A stretch of DNA of 64,000 nucleotides from Pseudomaricurvus sp965656525 (GTDB lineage: Bacteria; Pseudomonadota; Gammaproteobacteria; Pseudomonadales; Cellvibrionaceae). A program made the translations under genes and the position numbers. How positions within the stretch are numbered: position 1 is the stretch's first letter; each line of letters opens with the position of its first letter. The notes beneath the pieces are model-generated. The model saw nothing but the letters and a program-made list of their open reading frames with translations. It had not been told where the DNA came from and made no database searches. The stretch covers positions 62,001 to 126,000 of the forward strand of contig CBFHKY010000005.1 of NCBI GenBank assembly GCA_965656525.1, in the 5' to 3' direction. This document shows positions 42,966 to 52,036 of the stretch, piece after piece.

Positions 42966-43976
42966 ATGAAAATCGCGTTCTACGATGCCAAGCCTTACGA
43001 TCAGCAATACTTCCTTCAGGCCAATAACGACTATCAATTCGATATCTCGTTTTTTGATACTCACTTAAATATTGATACCGTGGCTTTGTGCCAACATCAC
43101 GATGCGGTGTGCGTGTTCGTCAATGATAACGTCGACGCGGCCGTGATCGCCCGCCTTCATGAGTACGGCATTCGCGTGCTGGCATTGCGCTGCGCTGGGT
43201 TTAATAATGTTGACCTAGAAGCCGCTGCCGCAAATGATCTGACTGTCGTGAGGGTTCCAAGCTATTCCCCCTATGCGGTAGCCGAACACGCGCTGGCACT
43301 GATTATGTCCCTAAATCGTCATACCTATCACGCCTACCAACGTACACGAGAAGCCAACTTTTCCATCAATGGTTTGGTGGGCTTTGACCTGCACGGCAAA
43401 ACCGCCGGTGTTATTGGGACAGGCACAATTGGGCGCTGCCTCATACCGATCCTCAGGGGTTTAGGGATGAGCATCCTGCTTTACGACAAACTGATTGATC
43501 GCGAGCTAGAACGCACTACCGGTGCCACCTATGTGCCATTAGATGAGCTCTACCTTCACTCGGATGTCATCTCGCTGCACTGCCCCTTGGTAGACAGTAC
43601 GTTTCATATGATCGATGACACAGCGATTCAAAAAATGAAACACGGAGTCATGATCATCAACACTGGGCGCGGCAAACTCATCGACTCGCAAGCTTTGGTG
43701 AAAGGCCTAAAATCGGGCAAGGTCGGAGCCGCTGGACTGGATGTTTACGAGGAGGAAGCTAACTATTTTTTCGAGGACAAATCCCTAGAGCCGATGTCCG
43801 ATGATGTACTGGCGCGCTTACTGACGTTCCCCAATGTGTTAGTGACATCACACCAAGGTTTTTTTACTCGTGAAGCATTAGAAAATATCGCACTTACAAC
43901 ACTGCAAAACCTGCAAGGCTTTTTTAACAACGCTGGACCAATCCATCAAATTGACGTTACACAAATGCCACAATAA
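42966..43976 (+). CDS. ldhA: D-2-hydroxyacid dehydrogenase, D-lactate dehydrogenase (LdhA) type
   Basis: The fermentative D-lactate dehydrogenase family reduces pyruvate with NADH. At 336 aa it has MKIAFYDAKPYDQQYF, GYGIRV-type ALRCAGFNNVDLEAA, the NAD motif GVIGTGTIGRCL, NTGRGKLIDSQAL with the substrate Arg, GLDVYEEEANYFFEDKS, and the catalytic His in VLVTSHQGFFTREAL. These features are specific for LdhA among 2-hydroxyacid dehydrogenases. CGGAG precedes the ATG. Apparently a single-gene unit. Confidence 0.9.
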   Translation: MKIAFYDAKPYDQQYFLQANNDYQFDISFFDTHLNIDTVALCQHHDAVCVFVNDNVDAAVIARLHEYGIRVLALRCAGFNNVDLEAAAANDLTVVRVPSYSPYAVAEHALALIMSLNRHTYHAYQRTREANFSINGLVGFDLHGKTAGVIGTGTIGRCLIPILRGLGMSILLYDKLIDRELERTTGATYVPLDELYLHSDVISLHCPLVDSTFHMIDDTAIQKMKHGVMIINTGRGKLIDSQALVKGLKSGKVGAAGLDVYEEEANYFFEDKSLEPMSDDVLARLLTFPNVLVTSHQGFFTREALENIALTTLQNLQGFFNNAGPIHQIDVTQMPQ

Positions 43977-44100
43977 CCCTATTTTTCAAAGGGATAAGTA
44001 GCTCGCTTTATTTACGAAGTTTCATTTTTTATACGCGGTGTGCATGGTATAACTAGGAATCATTTTTCTTTTACCACTCCTACGAAAAGAAACCGTCGCT

Positions 44101-45189
44101 ATGATTCGCTTCGCTGCAGCTTTCTCATTCGCTTTTACATCACTTGTACTCACTCTATCGCCCTCGCTACAAGCCGCTCCAGAACAAACCGTACCTGTAC
44201 AAGTTGTGCAAGTGCAACAGCAACCCATTTTGAGGCAGGTCGACATCACCGGCAGTGTAACTTCGCCACAAGTCGCCAACCTATCGCCTTCCATCAGCGG
44301 CCTAATTATCGCCATGAATGCCGATGAAGGCGATCGTGTCGCCACAGGCAGCACCTTAGTAGAAATGGATTCCGAGCTGGCTAAACTGCGCTGGCAAAGT
44401 GCACAAGCCACCGTAACCTCGGCAGAATCGGAAGTGGCCGACGCTAAGCGTCGACTGGCTGAAGCTCAGCGGCTGGAATCACAACGCAGTATTGCCAAGA
44501 CAGTCATCAAAGATTTACAGGCTGAAGTGATTCAGAAACAAGCCAACTTACAGCGGGTCAGCTCTGACGCTAAATACCAACAAGCACTGTTAGAGCGGCA
44601 TCAGCTTAAGGCACCGTTCCCCGGCGTTATCAGCCAAAGAGTCCGTGCCCTGGGTGAATGGGTAACGCCCGGTGACGGTGTGCTGCAACTGGTAGCTACC
44701 GAGAAACTGCGTTTAGACTTTGCGGTATCCGAAGATTATTTGTCCCGACTTAGACCAGATGCACGCGTTATGTTTCGGCTGAACGCACTAGGCAATGAAA
44801 CCTTCGAAGGGAAAATCCACACACTGGTTCCAGTGACGAATCAGGGAGCGCGCACTTTTTTACTGCGTGTGAACCTAGAAAACGCCGACCCACGTATTAT
44901 TCCGGGCATGTCGGCCAGCGCCAGCCTGCACATCCCAACAGACCGAAACAACATGGTCGTACCTAGGGATGCCATTCTGCGCTACCCCGATGGTCGTGCT
45001 GTGGTTTGGGGCGTGTATCAAGAAGGTGATCACTGGGTAGCTCGTGAATATAAAGTACAACCCGGCGAGGCCTTTGCTGGATTGGTCGAGATTCAAGGTG
45101 ATTTACCCAACAAGAGCCGTGTGGTGGTGCGCGGCAATGAATCCTTACGTGCTGGACAGCGCGTTAGTATTGTCAATGACAGCGAGTAA
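44101..45189 (+). CDS. RND efflux periplasmic adaptor (HlyD/MFP family)
   Basis: A 362 aa protein with a signal peptide (ends near LQAAPEQ), a lipoyl-like half near VTSPQVANLSPSISGLI, an alpha-helical hairpin (QATVTSAESEVADAKRRLAE), then the second lipoyl half LKAPFPGVISQRV, a beta-barrel (LRLDFAVSEDYLSRL) and a membrane-proximal domain. The gene is followed by the pump after five bases, so the two form an operon. No outer-membrane factor is encoded here. Substrate unknown. Confidence 0.9.
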   Translation: MIRFAAAFSFAFTSLVLTLSPSLQAAPEQTVPVQVVQVQQQPILRQVDITGSVTSPQVANLSPSISGLIIAMNADEGDRVATGSTLVEMDSELAKLRWQSAQATVTSAESEVADAKRRLAEAQRLESQRSIAKTVIKDLQAEVIQKQANLQRVSSDAKYQQALLERHQLKAPFPGVISQRVRALGEWVTPGDGVLQLVATEKLRLDFAVSEDYLSRLRPDARVMFRLNALGNETFEGKIHTLVPVTNQGARTFLLRVNLENADPRIIPGMSASASLHIPTDRNNMVVPRDAILRYPDGRAVVWGVYQEGDHWVAREYKVQPGEAFAGLVEIQGDLPNKSRVVVRGNESLRAGQRVSIVNDSE

Positions 45190-45194
45190 ATCCT

Positions 45195-48100
45195 ATGTTT
45201 GAAGCGATTATCAAACGCGGTATTCTCACTACCGTTGTTGTTCTGATTGTGTGCGTATTGGGCATTTTGGCGGCAACACGCATTCCAGTGCAAATGATTC
45301 CCGATTTAGATGTGAAGGTCATCAGCGTTCGAACGGTATGGCCCGGCGCCACACCACAAGATATCGAAAAAGAAATTCTTATCGAGCAGGAAGAATATCT
45401 CCGCAACTTGCCAACCTTACAGCGTATCATGGCAACCGCTCAACGCAGCTCGGCCGAAATTGAACTGGAATTTCCGTTCGGTACCGATATTACGGAAATG
45501 CTGATTCGGGTGAATAACGCCCTTAGTCAGGTACCCTCATACCCCGAAGCCGTTGATCAGCCCCGCATTTACGCCAATTCGTTTTCCAGTAATTCATTCA
45601 TGTTTTTCAGTATCACACCACAGCCGGGCAACCCTCGGCATTTGGACATGGATGTGATGTTGGATTTCATTGATGATCGCGTAAAAACTCGGATGACCCA
45701 GGTGCCTGGGGTTTCGGAAATCGTCATTCGAGGCGGCGCGGAGCGGCAAATTCAAATCCTAGTAGACCCCGCTCGGCTAGCACAACGGCAGCTCTCACTC
45801 ACAGACGTGCGCAATGCCATTCGCAATCGTAACCGGGACCGATCCGGCGGTGACATTGAATCGGGCAAACGTTCCTACCTGCTCAGAACCGTAGGGCGAT
45901 TCAGCAGCATTGCCGACTTGGAACAATTGATCCTTGCCCGCCGTGGCGATGCCATTATCCATTTGGAAGATGTCGCTACGGTGCAGCTGGACCACTTCGA
46001 AAAAGCCAGCTCGGCTTATCAAGATGGTGCCCCAAACTTGTTTTTAATGGTCCGCCGTGAGGCTGGCTCGAACGTTATCGACATCAAGCAACAGATGTTG
46101 CAAGAGCTCGATATCATTAATGAGGATATTCTGAACCCGGCTGGCATGCGCATGCAGCTGGTGGCCGATGATGTACGCTATGTAGAAGAATCCATTGCCA
46201 ACGTCTGGCAAAACTTGATTCTGGGCAGTTTGCTGGCCATCTCGGTGATGTATTTATTTTTACGTTCATGGCGCACCACCCTGATTGGCGTGATGGGCAT
46301 ACCCGTGTGCATCATTGTGGCATTTTTTGGCCTGCTGATTATGGGCCGAACCATCAATGTTATTTCACTGGCTGGTATCGCCTTCGCCATCGGCATGACA
46401 TTGGATAACAGCATTGTAGTGCTGGAAAGTATTGAGCTAGAGCTTAAGCGTGGCCTGAATCGTATGCAGGCGGCCATTGCGGGGGTAAAAAATGTTTGGC
46501 CTGCCGTGTTTGCCTCAACACTGACGACGGTACTGGTCTTTTTACCGGTAGCGTTTGTCCAAGAGGAGGCTGGTCAGCTGTACTCTGATATTGCCATTGC
46601 CATTTCCTCCGCCATTCTGGCCTCTATGTTGGTGGCCATTACTCTGTTGCCCACGGCCGCGGCACGGATGCGGCAAACCAACGAGCAGATCAACCACGTA
46701 ACGGCTTCTGGTCTGCGAGATCGAATCCTCGTTGGGGTGCAATGGCTACTTGCCACACAACGACGGCGCTTAAGCTGTATTGCCATCACCGCCATTCTCA
46801 GCATTGCCATCATGATTGGCCTAACACCACCGGCAGAATACCTGCCCGAGGGGGAAGAGCCTAAAGTCTTCGCTACCATGAGCGCCCCACCGGGCTATAA
46901 CATGGACACCATGGAAGCCATTGGTCACGAGGTGCAAGAATATTTTGCGCCTTATATTGGCACCGACCCAGAGTCCTACCATCGTGGTGAAGACGCAGTG
47001 CCCGCCATCAAGTATTTTAACTTATGGGTGTACCCCCGTGCTTTGCGCATCATTACCGAAACCAGCTCACCTCGAGACGTAGAAGCCCTGATGGATGCCA
47101 TCAGCGAAAAATACCGCGAATACCCAGGCATGCGTGCTTTTGCCGCACGCGGCTCGATCATTTCCAGTAACGATGGTGGAACACGCAGCATTAACTTGGA
47201 TATATCCGGCCCCGACCTAGAGAGCATTTATCAAGTGGCTCAAGATGCTTACCGCCGCGCAGGAGAAGTGTTTGAAAATCCCCGCATTCAAACCAACCCA
47301 TCTTCCCTAACGCTCGCTCAACCTATGGTAGAAATACACCCCAACTGGCAGCGAGCCGCCGAAGTCGGGATGAGCGCGCAAGATCTGGGGTTCACCGTTG
47401 CCGCCTTAACGGACGGTAGCTACGTCGATGAGTTTTTCTTGTCAGACGATAAGGTCGATATCTATCTCTACAGCTCTGTAGGCCAGCAGGCAGAACTAGA
47501 TACCTTGCCACAGTTGCCCATTTACACCCCCAATGGCACGGTTTTGCCACTGAACAGTCTGGCCGACATTCGGGAATCCGTCGACACGGCCTCAGTGCGT
47601 CGCATCAATGGCAATCGTACTGTCACCCTGAATATTATTCCGCCTCGCTCTGTGCCACTGGAAACCGGTGTCGAGATAGTCCGTAACGATGTTGTGGAAT
47701 ACTTACGCGGACAAGGTACGGTGCCTACTGATGTCAGTATGAGTTTATCCGGTGCGGCGGATCAACTGGATGCTACCCGCGCCGCACTCACCAGTAACTA
47801 TCTGGTGGCTCTGTTTATCATCTACCTATTGCTGGTAGCCATATTTAGTCATTGGGGCTACCCGCTGTTGATCATGACATCCATACCTTTAGGCATTGCC
47901 AGTGGTCTCGTCGGTTTGTGGTTGCTCAACGCCGTCGGGGGATGGTTACCCGCCGTTGGCTTAGCGGCCATCGTACAACCTTTCGACATGATTTCGATGC
48001 TCGGTTTTTTGATTTTAATGGGGACGGTAGTCAACAACCCGATTCTGATTGTTCATCGCGCGGTTGAAAATATGAAACAACCCTCTACGAGTGCCATTGA

Positions 48101-48326
48101 CGCCGTGAATGAAGCTGTGGAAACTCGATTGCGCCCTATCGCCATGTCAACCATCACCACACTATTTGGATTGGCCCCCTTGGTGATGATTCCTGGAGCG
48201 GGAACAGAGCTTTACCGCGGAGTGGGAGCCATTGTCATGTTCGGCATTATTGGCGCCACCTTAGTCACGCTGACTATGCTGCCTGCGCTGACAGCCACGG
48301 TACTGCAATACATTCATAAGCGTTGA
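45195..48326 (+). CDS. RND-family efflux pump, inner-membrane subunit
   Basis: At 1043 aa, this has the AcrB-type layout: TM1 near 11-30, periplasmic loop, TM2-6 at about 335-480 (LAGIAFAIGMTLDNSIVVLES contains the relay Asp), TM7 near 530, second loop, and the C-terminal TM block from about 870. The start is preceded by AGCGAGTAAATCCT. The sequence is not of the heavy-metal (CusA) type. It is unlike the first pump in this window, so they are not a recent duplication. A strong terminator follows. Confidence 0.91.
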   Translation: MFEAIIKRGILTTVVVLIVCVLGILAATRIPVQMIPDLDVKVISVRTVWPGATPQDIEKEILIEQEEYLRNLPTLQRIMATAQRSSAEIELEFPFGTDITEMLIRVNNALSQVPSYPEAVDQPRIYANSFSSNSFMFFSITPQPGNPRHLDMDVMLDFIDDRVKTRMTQVPGVSEIVIRGGAERQIQILVDPARLAQRQLSLTDVRNAIRNRNRDRSGGDIESGKRSYLLRTVGRFSSIADLEQLILARRGDAIIHLEDVATVQLDHFEKASSAYQDGAPNLFLMVRREAGSNVIDIKQQMLQELDIINEDILNPAGMRMQLVADDVRYVEESIANVWQNLILGSLLAISVMYLFLRSWRTTLIGVMGIPVCIIVAFFGLLIMGRTINVISLAGIAFAIGMTLDNSIVVLESIELELKRGLNRMQAAIAGVKNVWPAVFASTLTTVLVFLPVAFVQEEAGQLYSDIAIAISSAILASMLVAITLLPTAAARMRQTNEQINHVTASGLRDRILVGVQWLLATQRRRLSCIAITAILSIAIMIGLTPPAEYLPEGEEPKVFATMSAPPGYNMDTMEAIGHEVQEYFAPYIGTDPESYHRGEDAVPAIKYFNLWVYPRALRIITETSSPRDVEALMDAISEKYREYPGMRAFAARGSIISSNDGGTRSINLDISGPDLESIYQVAQDAYRRAGEVFENPRIQTNPSSLTLAQPMVEIHPNWQRAAEVGMSAQDLGFTVAALTDGSYVDEFFLSDDKVDIYLYSSVGQQAELDTLPQLPIYTPNGTVLPLNSLADIRESVDTASVRRINGNRTVTLNIIPPRSVPLETGVEIVRNDVVEYLRGQGTVPTDVSMSLSGAADQLDATRAALTSNYLVALFIIYLLLVAIFSHWGYPLLIMTSIPLGIASGLVGLWLLNAVGGWLPAVGLAAIVQPFDMISMLGFLILMGTVVNNPILIVHRAVENMKQPSTSAIDAVNEAVETRLRPIAMSTITTLFGLAPLVMIPGAGTELYRGVGAIVMFGIIGATLVTLTMLPALTATVLQYIHKR

Positions 48327-48350
48327 TACTAAGCGGCTTACGTCACTTAC

Positions 48351-48378
48351 AAAAAAGCCGACTAGTGTCGGCTTTTTT
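48351..48378. terminator. Bidirectional rho-independent terminator
   Basis: AAAAAAGCCGAC and GTCGGCTTTTTT form a 12-bp stem over TAGT, flanked by A/T tracts that work in both directions, between the convergent RND pump and TonB-receptor genes. Confidence 0.94.
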
Positions 48379-48409
48379 GTAGTCATGAAAAATACCAATA
48401 ATTAAATTA

Positions 48410-50641
48410 TCAGAAATCGTATCGCACACCGATATCCACAGAGCGCCCCTGCCCCGGTAAAGCGGCGAACTGTTGAGTCTGATCACCAGCCAACCAACCT
48501 GAAAGGTATACGCCCCCTAAAGGTTCTTCGTAGGTCTTATTCAAAAGATTGCGAACCCCCAAAGACAAAGTCACCTGTGCGACTTGATAGCGAGTATCCC
48601 AATTGATCACCGTGTAGCTGGCAGTTTCATTTTCTAACCGCTGTTCATCCACATGATGCTTGCTAGCCACCCATTCCATTTCAAGGCTATTTACCCAACG
48701 CTGCCACTGGTGCTCCAGCGCTACAGTTAGATTCGCAGGCATAATCTGATAGAGGTCACTGCTATCTGTTTTGTTTTTACCGCGTGTAAATGCGCCGTCG
48801 GCTTTCAGGCTCAACTGGCCTTTATCCGAGGCTTCCAGCAACCGCTTGCGCGCGCTCCACTCCACGCCATAAAGCTCTGCATCCTCATTCACAAACTGAA
48901 ACAACGGACGGGTCACCGCTGCTACGTTGCGAGGGTTAAAACTGCCAACAGTATCAACACCGATATAGTCATCCACATAAGTATAATAAGGACTTACCGA
49001 TATCAGCCAATCTTCCGGCTGACGGCTTTGCCATGTTAGCGTCGCACTGAGGGTATGTGCGATCTCGGCTTCCAAATCAACGTTGCCGACATAACCGTTG
49101 CCGTCACCAAACCAACCAATCATGGTCATCGCCATGGTATTGCGGCCCCAGCTGTAACGCTCATACAAATTGGGGGAGCGTGTTTTGCGCGCATAACCAA
49201 ATTCGAACGTGGTGTTGTAAAGACTGTCCTGCAGGTCACCCATTTGATAACGGGCTGACAACGTCACATCCACATTATCGTCTACCCGCTTATGGTCGAT
49301 ACCGTTAAAAGCTGCCGCCGCGGCCGCATCTCTGTTCGGCATCATCATCATTCCGGGCATATTATTGTAGGGCTGTACGTCATCCGTATCGGTGGTGACA
49401 TGCTCATAACGCACCCCAACTAACGTTTGCCAACGGTCAGTCCATACCTTGTCGGATTCTATGTAAAATCCAATCCGCGTACGCTCACCATTATTGATAT
49501 TAATATAATCATTAGGCCCCATCATCATGTTGCCTGATACAGCAGGCCACCAATCGTCTAACGTAAAACGATGCATTTCGTGCCCAACGCGAAGAGTATG
49601 AGAATCCTCAAGGGGAATTTCCGCGCGCAGTTTATAACCAAAGTCTTTGCCTTCTGTGAGCATTGGCATCACACCAGGCTTTTCTGCGGTAAAAAATCCC
49701 ATTTCGTGAGACACGTCTTGCCAGCTTAGCTGAGTATTTAATGTCCCCCAGTTCAGCCCCCAAACATGTTGTAGATTTAGTGCATTACTCACGTTCCCTA
49801 CCATATCCATGTATTGATTCGGGAAACCTTGATAGGGTATTTCTTGATGACTCAACTTTAGTGTCAGCGATTGGTTTTCGCCAAGCAGACTGTCAGAAGC
49901 CCCGCCTTGAACCCCCAGTGTCACGCTGTGATTTTCACTGCGGTAGAGCGTGTCTAACACCTTATCGCCATTACCATCGCGATAACTTTCTGCTTTATCC
50001 AGCGCACCCGAATACGAAAGGCTGAATTGATCATCAGCCACCTGCCCACTTAACGCCACACCATGGTTGCGATTGTTACTGCGATAGAAATACGCCACTG
50101 AGCCTTTGGTCAACAGCTCATTAGGCGATGCAGCAAAAATTGGCGGCTCAGAATCCAACACAATGGTACCCGCAATACTGTCGCCGCCTAGACTTACCGG
50201 AGTAATACCGGCCATCACTTCTACCGAGGACACTTGGCTGGCATCCATATACGACAGAGCGGGGTTCATATGATTAGCACACGAAGAAGTACTTTCTACA
50301 CCGTCCAGCAGTAATTTCACGCGGTCATCATTTAAACCTCGCAAGACCGGCAAGCTGGATACGCCGCCAGCACTGAAAAAATCAACACCTTGATCACGTA
50401 ATAGCTGAGCCGCGTCCCCTGTGCGAGCAGACGGCTTATACGGAAACCCAACGACGGTCATCTGCTCAAGGTTAGACCTTGACTGATCCACACTTTCGGC
50501 AATAACGGTCAACGGCACACTCATCCACAGGCCACCAATAAGCGCCGATACACAAGTATTCAAACCGCGAGAATGCAGAGAAAAGTAACCGGTTTGGGAA
50601 GCACTAGCGGTAGAGGAAACACGCACAAATGGAAACGACAT
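48410..50641 (-). CDS. TonB-dependent receptor, possibly copper (OprC/NosA-like)
   Basis: A 743 aa outer-membrane receptor. It has a long signal region (to about residue 49), a plug domain with VLRGLNDDRVKLLLDGVE and VEVMAGITPVSLGGDSIAG, and a 22-strand-type barrel ending in a C-terminal aromatic (VGVRYDF). The plug has SCANHMNPALSYM with a C121-x3-M125 pair, the copper-binding arrangement known in OprC; Met-rich loops (SGNMMMGPNDY, PGMMMMPNRD) add to that. Receptors of this subgroup with a CxNHM motif are widespread and many are unassigned, so copper is a hypothesis. An inverted repeat overlaps its start region. Confidence 0.85.
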   Translation of the reverse strand: MSFPFVRVSSTASASQTGYFSLHSRGLNTCVSALIGGLWMSVPLTVIAESVDQSRSNLEQMTVVGFPYKPSARTGDAAQLLRDQGVDFFSAGGVSSLPVLRGLNDDRVKLLLDGVESTSSCANHMNPALSYMDASQVSSVEVMAGITPVSLGGDSIAGTIVLDSEPPIFAASPNELLTKGSVAYFYRSNNRNHGVALSGQVADDQFSLSYSGALDKAESYRDGNGDKVLDTLYRSENHSVTLGVQGGASDSLLGENQSLTLKLSHQEIPYQGFPNQYMDMVGNVSNALNLQHVWGLNWGTLNTQLSWQDVSHEMGFFTAEKPGVMPMLTEGKDFGYKLRAEIPLEDSHTLRVGHEMHRFTLDDWWPAVSGNMMMGPNDYININNGERTRIGFYIESDKVWTDRWQTLVGVRYEHVTTDTDDVQPYNNMPGMMMMPNRDAAAAAAFNGIDHKRVDDNVDVTLSARYQMGDLQDSLYNTTFEFGYARKTRSPNLYERYSWGRNTMAMTMIGWFGDGNGYVGNVDLEAEIAHTLSATLTWQSRQPEDWLISVSPYYTYVDDYIGVDTVGSFNPRNVAAVTRPLFQFVNEDAELYGVEWSARKRLLEASDKGQLSLKADGAFTRGKNKTDSSDLYQIMPANLTVALEHQWQRWVNSLEMEWVASKHHVDEQRLENETASYTVINWDTRYQVAQVTLSLGVRNLLNKTYEEPLGGVYLSGWLAGDQTQQFAALPGQGRSVDIGVRYDF

Positions 50642-50647
50642 AGCGAA

Positions 50648-50694
50648 ATCTCATTGATATAAATTGCTTATGTTATAGCGAATATCAATGAGAT
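50648..50694 (-). promoter_or_regulatory. 13-bp perfect inverted repeat before the TonB receptor
   Basis: ATCTCATTGATAT (50648-50660) and ATATCAATGAGAT (50682-50694) are exact inverted copies 21 bp apart. Read on the gene's strand, the arm nearest the start contains GAGAT, the only Shine-Dalgarno-like sequence, six bases before ATG 50641. The structure could be a regulator's operator or an RNA hairpin hiding the ribosome site. Confidence 0.7.
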
Positions 50695-50720
50695 GGGATG
50701 CGACAAAAGGACGCAGCCAC

Positions 50721-51134
50721 TTAACTCCTTGCGACTGACACCACAAGACAAGCCCACATGGCAACAACACACAAAAACGATAAGAGGAACGGCACAAAAC
50801 GATGCATTGGGTGATTGTATGTTAAATGAATAGCCGAATGGACGATGCGCAAAACCACAAAAACCCACGCTAAGTACAGCAACAAAGCGCTGTCTAACGA
50901 CATCGCAATGGCACACACACCCGCAGCATAAAATAACATGGGCACTTCAAGCAGATTATTAAAATTACGACCAAATTTAGCCACGTGTTCAGGGATGTCG
51001 TAATTGCCCATCAATTTAAAATAACGGCGGTCGACTTCTCCAGCATAAGCACTGCGAATGCGAATATAAGCCGTCGTTAACCCAACAACCATTGTCAATA
51101 AAACCATAGCAAACATTGGATAAATAATGGTCAT
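50721..51134 (-). CDS. MAPEG-family membrane protein
   Basis: A 137 aa integral membrane protein with about four TM helices. The family core is clear: RYFKLMGNYDIPEHVAKFGRNF-type motif with FNNLLEVPMLFY, then LRIVHSAIHLTYN. MAPEG proteins are membrane glutathione transferase/eicosanoid-metabolism homologues; bacterial members are mostly uncharacterised. ATG 51134 is eight bases after GGAG and preferred to GTG 51143. It sits 80 bp from the TonB receptor and 60 bp from the polysaccharide cluster; link to either is unclear. Confidence 0.82.
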   Translation of the reverse strand: MTIIYPMFAMVLLTMVVGLTTAYIRIRSAYAGEVDRRYFKLMGNYDIPEHVAKFGRNFNNLLEVPMLFYAAGVCAIAMSLDSALLLYLAWVFVVLRIVHSAIHLTYNHPMHRFVPFLLSFLCVVAMWACLVVSVARS

Positions 51135-51196
51135 AGTGTTCACTCCAGAAGTGTCAACATTAACAGCGAGAAGACAAAAAAATCACACTCAAAATA

Positions 51197-51979
51197 TTAA
51201 AGGTTTTCGCCTTTTCCGGTTAACTTTTGCACCAAGACTCGCCACAAAAAAAGCGGATTACCCAACACATAACGCCGCCATACCTTTGGTTGTACAATCA
51301 ATCGATACAACCACTCTAGCCCATTATCTGTCATCCACTTGGGGCCACGAGGAATATTACCTGTATAAATACGAGGGAAGCCGCCACAGCTCAAGTACAC
51401 ACCTTTCGGTAACTGTTCACGATTACGCCACACCCACTTTTCTTGAATCGGCATGCTCATTCCGACCAAAACCACCTGTGGATTAGCCTCTTTTATGGTA
51501 TCAAGCACACGCTGATTTTCAGCCCCGTCTTGCCTGAAGAAGCCGTGATGGGTTCCCACTAAACGGCACTTAGGGTGACGCCGCTTAAGCTCACAACGAA
51601 AGTCGGCCGCCGTTTCATCCGTGTCACCCAAAAAGAAAAGACCCCAATCGTTAACGGCGCAACGCTCAAACAGTTCGTCCATCCAATCAGCGTAAGTCAA
51701 TCTATCGCCTAAGGTTTTTCCCAGTACTTTTGCACCCAGCATAATACCTACGCCGTCCACAAAAACGAGGTGTGAATGATTCAAGATGTGACGAAACTCG
51801 TCATCCTTACAAGCCAAATTGGCCCCGTGAACATTTAAATCATTAATGATGTAAGGGGTATCTAACCATTCAATCGCAGAGTCAATACTCTCAAATAAAC
51901 CGGATCGCTTAACACTGTGAACACGCACACCTAGAATATGCTCTGTGGGAAATTCCGGCATTTTGGCGGAATCCTTCAT
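51197..51979 (-). CDS. WecG/TagA/CpsF-family glycosyltransferase
   Basis: The 260 aa protein (ATG 51979, GGAG eight bases upstream) has the GT26 signature: LNVHGANLACKDDEFRHIL, VFVDGVGIMLGAKVLG, RLTYADWMDELFERC, FFLGDTDETAADF, and VLVGMSMPIQEKWVWRN, followed by PRGPKWMTDNGLEWLYRL. Such enzymes add ManNAc(A)-type sugars to a lipid-linked acceptor at the inner face of the membrane. It is the last gene of the cluster in the direction of transcription. Confidence 0.9.
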   Translation of the reverse strand: MKDSAKMPEFPTEHILGVRVHSVKRSGLFESIDSAIEWLDTPYIINDLNVHGANLACKDDEFRHILNHSHLVFVDGVGIMLGAKVLGKTLGDRLTYADWMDELFERCAVNDWGLFFLGDTDETAADFRCELKRRHPKCRLVGTHHGFFRQDGAENQRVLDTIKEANPQVVLVGMSMPIQEKWVWRNREQLPKGVYLSCGGFPRIYTGNIPRGPKWMTDNGLEWLYRLIVQPKVWRRYVLGNPLFLWRVLVQKLTGKGENL

Positions 51980-52036
51980 GGTCAAATCTCCAGTTCGTCT
52001 TATGTTTCGTATGAAAGCTACTGAGGTGATGTTTTT

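Noticed and set aside
377..48326. The two RND pumps as a recent duplication
   Set aside because: Their sequences differ throughout and their adaptors are arranged differently (overlap versus 5-bp gap).
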